Shown: piece by piece, positions 1 to 5,978 of the stretch
Position numbering within the stretch: the first letter of the stretch is position 1
How the letters are laid out: the number at the start of each line of letters is the position of its first letter
From: Candidatus Methanoperedens sp.
Lineage (GTDB): Archaea; Halobacteriota; Methanosarcinia; Methanosarcinales; Methanoperedenaceae
DNA length: 27,465 nt
Reading direction: 5' to 3'
NCBI GenBank assembly: GCA_023249275.1
Contig: JAHFCV010000009.1
Span: 1 to 27,465, forward strand
The notes under the pieces: generated by a model
Database searches by the model: none
The model's input: only the letters and a program-made list of their open reading frames with translations
Told to the model about the DNA's origin: nothing
Program-made: the position numbers and the translations under genes

Positions 1-131
1 ACATCCTCAGCACTGGAATATACCTTGGATTCTACATTTGTAAGCTGGAAATTTACAATCATGTGTTTTTCAGGACTTACTATACATTCAGATGTTATTA
101 AATTATGGGTTATTGGATACATAGCTCTCAC
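1..131 (-). CDS. Truncated hypothetical protein (5' part only)
   Basis: A minus-strand reading frame stays open from a GTG at 131 (or an ATG at 122) to the left edge of the window, so only about 40 N-terminal residues are visible. The visible peptide begins MYPITHNLITSECIVSPEKH if the ATG is used. The GTG overlaps the stop codon of the small upstream ORF in a GTGA arrangement, typical of translationally coupled operon partners. I do not recognise the family. Codon choice and the coupling make it more likely to be real than the competing plus-strand ORF at 25-207. Confidence 0.4.
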   Translation of the reverse strand, partial: MRAMYPITHNLITSECIVSPEKHMIVNFQLTNVESKVYSSAED

Positions 132-295
132 GGCTGGTTCCTTCTTTCAGCACCGGGATAGTCGGGAATTTCCTGCCAGTTCACTCCCACGACATCGAAG
201 GAATTGAGAATCACATATAGCGCCTCGATCTCCCTGCCTGTGAACCCGCACCTGAGCAGCTTCACCCTATCTTCTCTGGATTCAAGTATTGTCAC
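128..295 (-). CDS. Small hypothetical protein, 55 aa
   Basis: A minus-strand ORF starts with GTG at 295 and stops with TGA at 128-130. The product begins VTILESREDRVKLLRCGFTG and ends in a polar Arg/Asn/Gln/Pro tail. It is soluble-looking, with charged residues spaced as in an alpha helix followed by a hydrophobic stretch (residues 23-35). Its stop overlaps the start of the next minus-strand gene, which supports translation. No family recognised. The start is weakly supported: a GGGG run lies about 8 bases upstream and no ATG is available. Confidence 0.4.
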   Translation of the reverse strand: MTILESREDRVKLLRCGFTGREIEALYVILNSFDVVGVNWQEIPDYPGAERRNQP

Positions 296-347
296 ACCTA
301 TTGCCCCTTAATGTACTCTCTTTAAAACCTTTTTGAGGTATATTAAG

Positions 348-397
348 GTATAAGGGGGTAATGAACTATTAATATTTTGGTAGTATTAGGGGTAATG
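348..397 (+). promoter_or_regulatory. Imperfect direct repeats before the RHH gene, possible operator
   Basis: Two similar segments, GTATAAGGGGGTAATG at 348-363 and AGTATTAGGGGTAATG at 382-397, recur with a 34-base period just upstream of a ribbon-helix-helix gene. Such proteins often repress their own promoter by binding tandem repeats, so this is a candidate operator. The second copy also carries the gene's Shine-Dalgarno-like GGGG. Confidence 0.35.
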
Positions 398-403
398 TGA
401 AAT

Positions 404-613
404 ATCATTAAAATTAAAACCAGTGTCGCCCTTGACGAGAACCTGTTAAAATGGGTTGATTTGCAGATTGAAAAGAAGCGGTTTGCAAATAGAACTCATG
501 CCATAGAATACGCCCTCCAGCAATTAGTTGAGAATGAAAAGGACATCAGCGCATCGAAGTATCAACTCATCTTACATGAGGGAAAGGAAACAAGGTATTC
601 GAAAGGCAAATAG
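404..613 (+). CDS. Ribbon-helix-helix (CopG/MetJ-like) DNA-binding protein
   Basis: About 68 residues with the classic RHH layout. A short beta strand (IKIKTSVALDENLL) is followed by helix 1 (KWVDLQIEKKRFAN) and helix 2 (RTHAIEYALQQLVENEK), then a basic tail. Such proteins are transcriptional repressors or antitoxins. No toxin gene follows; the 88 bases before the surE stop hold no credible ORF, so it looks solitary. The start is a problem. The frame opens ATG-TGA at 395-400 and then has only ATC (404) or ATT (407, 413) before the conserved strand. Either a non-AUG start is used or codon 2 has become a stop. The end (TAG at 611-613) is certain; 404 is my best guess for the start. Confidence 0.6.
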   Translation: MIKIKTSVALDENLLKWVDLQIEKKRFANRTHAIEYALQQLVENEKDISASKYQLILHEGKETRYSKGK

Positions 614-701
614 ACGTTTTTTCAGGTTCAGGACTGGTACATTCGTTTCAGTAATCGCTTCCCAAGATAAGATGTGGAAACGTTAACCATCGCATCGCTT
701 C

Positions 702-1490
702 TTACAATAATGCATCTATCTTTTTAAAATCAACCCTTGCAGTAGAATCAAGCGACAGCGGCGTTACCGAGATATGCCCTTTCTTCATAACAGCCCTGAC
801 ATCAGTTCCTTCCTCAGCATCCCGTATTAAATCGCCGTTTATCCAGTAGTACGGTCTTCCCCTGGGGTCATGGCGCTCTTCCACCCCTGTTATGAATATC
901 TTTTTTGCAAGCCTTGTAACCTCGATTTCGGTATCCATAGTCGCATGTCTCGGTATATTGACATTGAGCAAATCCACACCATCCGGAAGCCCGCTCCTGA
1001 TTACATTTTTAGCAATCCTGTTCACGATTTTAATCCCAACATCAAAATCATACACATATGCGCTGTGGTCGTCGAACTTATCCCCTTCATCCAGCACCTG
1101 TATGGATGCAGCAATCGCCGGAATGCCGTAGCTTGCCGCTTCAAGAGCCGCCCCGATTGTGCCGCTTGTGGTAACAGTGTCTGTGCTTATGTTCTCGCCC
1201 ACGTTAAAACCGGAAAGCACAAGGTCAGGCTTCTCTTTCATTATCGAGAATAATCCCAGGATGACAGAATCCGTGGGCGTCCCTGCCACGGCGTAGGCTC
1301 TGAAACCGTTCACATTGGCTAAAGACACTCTTAGAGGTTCAAAGATGGATATTCCCCGCCCCACACCGCTTTTTTGCGAGGATGGCGCAACCACGGTCAC
1401 TTCCCCAAGGTCGCACACGCTATCATAAGCGGCTTTAAGTCCTGTGGAATATACACCGTCGTCGTTGGTTAAAAGAATCCTTTTCATCAT
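702..1490 (-). CDS. surE: 5'/3'-nucleotidase SurE
   Basis: A 262-residue protein starting MMKRILLTNDDGV, the signature N-terminus of SurE, in which the paired Asp residues bind the catalytic divalent metal. The family's further metal-ligand regions are present: the Ser in SSQKSGVG (about 37-44) and the Asn in LSGFNVGEN (about 92-100). SurE removes phosphate from nucleoside 5'- and 3'-monophosphates in the cytosol and is thought to help nucleotide salvage. Length is normal for the family. It is divergent from rps17e, with about 130 bases between. Either of two adjacent ATG codons could be the start. Confidence 0.93.
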   Translation of the reverse strand: MMKRILLTNDDGVYSTGLKAAYDSVCDLGEVTVVAPSSQKSGVGRGISIFEPLRVSLANVNGFRAYAVAGTPTDSVILGLFSIMKEKPDLVLSGFNVGENISTDTVTTSGTIGAALEAASYGIPAIAASIQVLDEGDKFDDHSAYVYDFDVGIKIVNRIAKNVIRSGLPDGVDLLNVNIPRHATMDTEIEVTRLAKKIFITGVEERHDPRGRPYYWINGDLIRDAEEGTDVRAVMKKGHISVTPLSLDSTARVDFKKIDALL

Positions 1491-1619
1491 AACCAGATAG
1501 GCTTCAAATAGAATAAATCTGTGGTTTTATGTGCAATGAGTCTCCGTATAGTCCCTATCTTTTTCCAGAAATCTATATGAATGATGGGGTTGTATGCGAA
1601 GAAAAATGGAGATTTAACT

Positions 1620-1820
1620 ATGGGAAATATTAGACCCGGATACATAAAATCATTGGCGCACCAGTTACTTGAAGAGCACAGCGATGTCTTCACTTTAGAC
1701 TTTGGACAGAACAAAGAGAACGTAACTAAATATACCACTGTCGAGAGCAAGGTTATAAGGAACCGCGTAGCGGGATACATAGTACGCCAGTTGAGAGTAA
1801 AGGCTGTCAGAAAGAAGTAG
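1620..1820 (+). CDS. rps17e: 30S ribosomal protein eS17
   Basis: A 66-residue basic protein starting MGNIRPGYIKSLAHQLLEE, which matches the conserved N-terminus of archaeal/eukaryotic eS17. The C-terminus is strongly basic (RQLRVKAVRKK). An upstream ATG at 1581 would add 13 residues unlike the family. I choose 1620 because GGAG at 1608-1611 lies 8 bases before it. It is a component of the small ribosomal subunit. The gene is followed 12 bases later by dapA on the same strand, so the two are probably cotranscribed. Confidence 0.93.
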   Translation: MGNIRPGYIKSLAHQLLEEHSDVFTLDFGQNKENVTKYTTVESKVIRNRVAGYIVRQLRVKAVRKK

Positions 1821-1832
1821 AGGTAACGCTTT

Positions 1833-2717
1833 ATGGTTGAAGGTGTTCTGCCTGCCCTTATTACCCCATTCACAAAGGATAATAAGGTAGATAAGGACGG
1901 TCTTAAGCAGAACATCGCATTTTTGATTGAAAATGGCGTTTCCGGCATCGTTCCATGCGGTACGACAGGAGAGTCGGCAACTCTTTCTATCAAGGAACAT
2001 GAAAAGGTCATTGAAATTGCGGTTGAGTGCTCGACTGTTCCTGTAGTAGCAGGCACAGGCTCCAATAACACAACCGAGGCAATAGAATTAACACAATTCG
2101 CCCTGGATGCAGGCGCGGATTCGGCTCTTTTGATAACGCCGTATTACAACAAGCCCAACGACCGGGGCATGCTCGCTCATTTTAAGAAGGTTGCAAACGA
2201 AGTTGATATACCGATTATTTTATACAACGTACCTTCGCGCACAGGCATCAATCTCAAGCCTGAGGTTGTGGCAGAGCTTGCAAAAGAAAGCAATATCGTG
2301 GGGATAAAGGAAGCGAGCGGGAACCTTGAGCAGGTTACGCGGATTATCGAACTTACACAGGACGAGGATTTTGTGGTGCTCTCGGGAGACGACATGCTTA
2401 CGCTTCCCATCATGGCTCTGGGAGGAAAGGGCGTGATTTCCGTGGTGGCGAACGTCGCACCGGAACTAATGGTTTCATTGGTCGAGGCGTTCCAGAAAGG
2501 AGATATGGATGAAGCAAGAAGACTGCATCTATCGCTTGCTCCTTTAATACGCGCGGTATTTTTGGAGACAAATCCTATCCCAATCAAAAAAGCAGTAGAA
2601 TTAATCGGGCTTCCTGCGGGGCATCTGCGGCTTCCGCTTGCGCCAATGAGCGAGGATAACGAAAGAAAACTAAAAGCAGCGTTGAACGAGCTTCATCTGA
2701 TAAAGAAGGGGATATGA
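1833..2717 (+). CDS. dapA: 4-hydroxy-tetrahydrodipicolinate synthase
   Basis: A 294-residue TIM-barrel aldolase of the DapA/NAL family. It condenses pyruvate with aspartate semialdehyde, the first committed step towards diaminopimelate and lysine. Visible motifs are the substrate-binding CGTTGES (about 42-48), TPYYNKP (about 103-109), the catalytic Tyr in LYNVPSRTG (about 131-139) and the Schiff-base Lys in GIKEASG (about 159-165). Length is standard. The ATG at 1833 follows GAGGT at 1820-1824. The segment GAGGTAACGCTTTATG matches the tusA leader at 14 of 16 positions. The stop codon lies in the loop of a hairpin preceding dapB. Confidence 0.96.
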   Translation: MVEGVLPALITPFTKDNKVDKDGLKQNIAFLIENGVSGIVPCGTTGESATLSIKEHEKVIEIAVECSTVPVVAGTGSNNTTEAIELTQFALDAGADSALLITPYYNKPNDRGMLAHFKKVANEVDIPIILYNVPSRTGINLKPEVVAELAKESNIVGIKEASGNLEQVTRIIELTQDEDFVVLSGDDMLTLPIMALGGKGVISVVANVAPELMVSLVEAFQKGDMDEARRLHLSLAPLIRAVFLETNPIPIKKAVELIGLPAGHLRLPLAPMSEDNERKLKAALNELHLIKKGI

Positions 2718-2757
2718 AATATCCCCTATACGTCCTAAAGGGGCGTAACCCTTTATG
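2708..2757 (+). promoter_or_regulatory. Double hairpin spanning dapA stop and dapB start
   Basis: Two inverted repeats fill the dapA-dapB junction. GGGGATAT (2708-2715) pairs with ATATCCCC (2719-2726); the dapA TGA overlaps its loop. TAAAGGG (2736-2742) pairs with CCCTTTA (2749-2755), whose last base is the A of the dapB ATG. The linker CCCTATACGTCCTAAAG (2724-2740) matches 15 of 17 bases of the linker before the tusA-like gene, but the final stem has a different sequence that is still paired. This points to a conserved RNA structure controlling translation. Confidence 0.6.
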
Positions 2758-3549
2758 ATAAAAATAGCAGTAACTGGCGCCTGTGGAAGAATGGGCGGGC
2801 TTATTATTGAAAATATCCTGAAATCCAGTGACTTAAAACTTGTTTCTGCCATCGATGTGACCAATATCGGAAAAGACATTGGCGAGGTAATGAGGTCAGG
2901 TAAGTTGAATGTTTTAATGGAGGATGCAAATAACATCGATACAGCCCTTGACAGGTCAAAACCAGATGTGCTTATTGATTTTACAATCGCCCAGGCAGCG
3001 GTGAAAAACGTTGTTGCATGCGCCAAGAAAAAAGTAGCTCTCGTTGTCGGGACGACGGGTTTCACGCCAGAGCAGCGCGCGCTTATGGAAAAAGCCATCA
3101 AAGAGAATAACGTTGCCGCTGTTATTACGCCCAATTTTTCAATAGGCGTGAATGTTTTCTGGGGTCTGCTCGCTGAGGCTGCAAAACGCCTCGGGGATTA
3201 TGATATTGAAATTATCGAAGCCCACCATAACCAGAAAAAAGACGCGCCAAGCGGCACAGCCGTGAAAGCCGCAGAAGTTATCTCAAAAACGCTTGGAGGG
3301 AAAGAATTTGTATACGGCAGGCACGGTCTTTCACCAAGAAAGCAGGAAATCGGGATACATGCCGTTCGGGGCGGGGATATCGTAGGCGACCATACGGTTC
3401 TCTTTGCCGGTGACGGTGAGCGAATCGAGATAAAGCACCAGGCGCACAGCAGGCAGGCGTTCGCAAAAGGCGCCGTGAAAGCTGCGGCGTGGGTTTCCTC
3501 TGCAAAGCCGGGTGTGTATGAGATGGCGGATGTGCTGGGGATAAAATAG
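2755..3549 (+). CDS. dapB: 4-hydroxy-tetrahydrodipicolinate reductase
   Basis: 264 residues, normal for DapB. It reduces the DapA product with NAD(P)H in the diaminopimelate/lysine pathway. The N-terminus IKIAVTGACGRMGGLI is the Rossmann dinucleotide-binding signature (GxxGxxG type). VVGTTGF (about 99-105) is the second nucleotide-site motif. EAHHNQKKDAPSGTA (about 158-172) contains the His pair and the Lys of the catalytic site. It lies 37 bases after dapA and is very probably cotranscribed. Its ATG is the edge of a hairpin stem. It converges with the histidine kinase gene, with 15 bases between stops. Confidence 0.96.
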   Translation: MIKIAVTGACGRMGGLIIENILKSSDLKLVSAIDVTNIGKDIGEVMRSGKLNVLMEDANNIDTALDRSKPDVLIDFTIAQAAVKNVVACAKKKVALVVGTTGFTPEQRALMEKAIKENNVAAVITPNFSIGVNVFWGLLAEAAKRLGDYDIEIIEAHHNQKKDAPSGTAVKAAEVISKTLGGKEFVYGRHGLSPRKQEIGIHAVRGGDIVGDHTVLFAGDGERIEIKHQAHSRQAFAKGAVKAAAWVSSAKPGVYEMADVLGIK

Positions 3550-3564
3550 CAATACCTGGGCTTT

Positions 3565-5970
3565 TTATTCTGGTCTGGTACAAAAATTCATTTCGTCTTT
3601 TGCATTCAACGGGAGCATAAACGTAAATGTGCTACCTTCTCCAAACTTGCTCTCAGCCCGGATTTTCCCCCCGTGCAATTCCACAAACTGCTTTGCAACA
3701 GCAAGCCCTATACCTGTGCCACCGTATCTCCGGGTCGTTCCAGTCTCCAACTGGGTGAATTTTTGGAATAGTTTACCCATATCTTCCTCCTTTATACCGA
3801 TGCCTGTATCCGAGACCGAGAATCTTGCCATGTCGCCTTCCTTTTTCGCGGTTATGGTAACTGTTCCCCCTTCAGGCTTGCTGAATTTAACAGCGTTCTC
3901 AAGAAGATTGATAAATACCTGCTTGATTTTATCTTTGTCCGCTTCTATGTGCTTAAGTTGAGGGTCAATGTTTTTTACCATGACCACATTCTTTTTTGCA
4001 GCCTTTTCCTTAATAACGCTGATGACCTCATCTACGGTTCCAGGCACAGGAATCTTCTCGATGCGCAGTTCTAATGTTCCATTTTCTATCTTGACAACTT
4101 CAAGTATCTGGCTGACGATATTGAGCAGGTTATTACCGCTTGTTTGAATATTGTCTATGAAATGCTCCTGTTTTTCGTTCAATTCGCCTGATGTTTTTTG
4201 CTTCAGCATTTCGGAGAAACCAAGTATTGCATTCAAAGGAGTACGAAGTTCGTGGCTCATTGTCATCAGGAAATTGGTTTTGACCATGTTGGCGCGCTCG
4301 GCTTCTTCCTTTGCGAGCCTGAGTGATTCCTCGGCGCGTCTGCGCTCGGTGATGTCCCAGTTTGTGCCCAGCATGCGCACGGCCCTCCCCGAAGCGTCAC
4401 GCTGTACCATACCAATGGCTTTAATGTAATGGACGGACTTGTCCGGCCAGACCACGCGGAACTCGGTGTCAAACTCTTTCTCACCGCGAAGTGCCATCTG
4501 TACTTCTTCACGTCCACGCAACATATCATCTGGATGAAGGCCCGCCTCCCATGCTTCGTAGGCACCAGTGAAGCGATCGGGCGTGATGCCGTAGAGTTGA
4601 TACATTGCGTCGTCCCATACCAGCTTGTTGTTGATGACGTCCAAGTCCCAGATGCCAACATTGGCAGCGCGGGTAGCAAGCTGCAATCGGTCGGAGGTTT
4701 GGCGGAGTGCCTCCTCAGCCCGCTTGCGCTCTGTGATGTCCCGAACCGTCGCCTGTAGAACCTGTTTTCCTCTTAATGGGAATGCTGTCAGCAATACTTC
4801 TGCCGGGAATTCTTCCCCGTTCGTTCTTCGATGCATCCACTCAAAGCGATTCATACCTTTACTGAAAGCCTCTGCAATTTTATTATTCGCAGCGGTCAAT
4901 GAATCAGTGCCATCCGGCTGATAAGGTGGGGATACGTCTGCCGGATGCACTTTTGTGAATTCTTCTTTTGTCGAAAAACCGAACATCCGCAGAGTTGCAC
5001 TGTTGCAGTCAAAAAACCCTTTTTCATCCAGCATCATGATTGCATCTGATGAACTCTCATACAACGTATGATATTTCGCTTCGCTGTCTCGCAGTTCGCA
5101 CGTGCGCTCATTCACCAGTTCCTCAAGGTGCTCGCGGTATTTCTTGAGTTCCTCTTCTGCTTGCTTGCGCTCTACAATATCCTGCTCAAGCCTGTCTGCC
5201 ATCTGATTAAAGCAGGTGGCTAAAATACCCACTTCATCACTGGATGCTATCTCCACCCTTGTAGCCAGTTTACCCTTCCCGATCTCTACAGCCGCATTCT
5301 TGAGTTCGAGGATTGGTTTTGAAAAACGAGTGGATATGAAAGCACCCACTGCTATTGCAGAGATGAGAGTCAATAAACTAACAATCAATATAGTTTTTTT
5401 AGTATTTTCAATCGAAGAATGCAAATTTTCCATTCTTTCTGCAAACTCTTTATCTTCGTACGTTAATGCGCTATCTATAGCCTTAAAAAAATCCCTTCCA
5501 GCTTCTTCCAATTCTTCATGTTTTTCCTGAACTTTTAATCCTGAAACCCCCTGTTTTTTTAGCTCTATCAGCTCGGAACTTGTATTTTGAAGTTTTTGAC
5601 CTGCAATTCTTATATTCTCGAGCGATTCTTTTTCTTCTGGAAAGAATTTATTTACTAAATCTTCATATCTTTTGAAAGAACGGGCATAAAGTTCTTTTCC
5701 CGATGCTATTCTTTCATATTCCGCTTCTAATAATGCACTTTCTGTTCTATTTTCTGATGATATGTAAATATACTCGTGGGTAGACATCATTACTATCATA
5801 CCCGCATGTTTCATATCGTCAAGAGTTTTGATAGTAGGTATAGTTTCTTCTTCAACCGCATAATGTGCATTATGAATGGAATCAGATGCACTGACTCCAA
5901 AATAAGCGACAACTACGACTAATGATGAAACTAATAAAAATCCGAGAGTCAATTTATGAATTATCTTCAT
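3565..5970 (-). CDS. Membrane sensor histidine kinase (4HB-HAMP-PAS-PAS-HisKA-HATPase)
   Basis: An 801-residue sensor kinase. A first membrane segment (about 9-29) and a second (about 194-214) flank an alpha-helical extracytoplasmic region resembling the four-helix-bundle sensor of chemoreceptors. HAMP (about 215-270), a coiled coil, and two PAS domains (about 293-415 and 420-545, each ending DITER) follow. HisKA has its His in MSHELRTPLNA (about 574-584). The HATPase domain has the N box (LLENAVKFS), DTGIGI and RYGGTGIGLAVAK. No receiver domain is attached and none is adjacent. The gene starts 8 bases after the other kinase gene's stop, so the two form an operon. The kinase halves are close paralogues. 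Confidence 0.93.
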   Translation of the reverse strand: MKIIHKLTLGFLLVSSLVVVVAYFGVSASDSIHNAHYAVEEETIPTIKTLDDMKHAGMIVMMSTHEYIYISSENRTESALLEAEYERIASGKELYARSFKRYEDLVNKFFPEEKESLENIRIAGQKLQNTSSELIELKKQGVSGLKVQEKHEELEEAGRDFFKAIDSALTYEDKEFAERMENLHSSIENTKKTILIVSLLTLISAIAVGAFISTRFSKPILELKNAAVEIGKGKLATRVEIASSDEVGILATCFNQMADRLEQDIVERKQAEEELKKYREHLEELVNERTCELRDSEAKYHTLYESSSDAIMMLDEKGFFDCNSATLRMFGFSTKEEFTKVHPADVSPPYQPDGTDSLTAANNKIAEAFSKGMNRFEWMHRRTNGEEFPAEVLLTAFPLRGKQVLQATVRDITERKRAEEALRQTSDRLQLATRAANVGIWDLDVINNKLVWDDAMYQLYGITPDRFTGAYEAWEAGLHPDDMLRGREEVQMALRGEKEFDTEFRVVWPDKSVHYIKAIGMVQRDASGRAVRMLGTNWDITERRRAEESLRLAKEEAERANMVKTNFLMTMSHELRTPLNAILGFSEMLKQKTSGELNEKQEHFIDNIQTSGNNLLNIVSQILEVVKIENGTLELRIEKIPVPGTVDEVISVIKEKAAKKNVVMVKNIDPQLKHIEADKDKIKQVFINLLENAVKFSKPEGGTVTITAKKEGDMARFSVSDTGIGIKEEDMGKLFQKFTQLETGTTRRYGGTGIGLAVAKQFVELHGGKIRAESKFGEGSTFTFMLPLNAKDEMNFCTRPE

Positions 5971-5978
5971 TTTTTCCT

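Noticed and set aside
25..207. Plus-strand 60-residue ORF at the left end
   Set aside because: It lies opposite two coupled minus-strand frames (1-131, 128-295) with better coding character and has no ribosome-binding site.
613..701. Possible toxin partner after the RHH gene
   Set aside because: All three frames are short and match no toxin pattern such as PIN or MazF; nothing convincing remains.
1487..2071. 194-residue minus-strand ORF
   Set aside because: Antisense to rps17e and dapA, both unmistakable; no recognisable domains.
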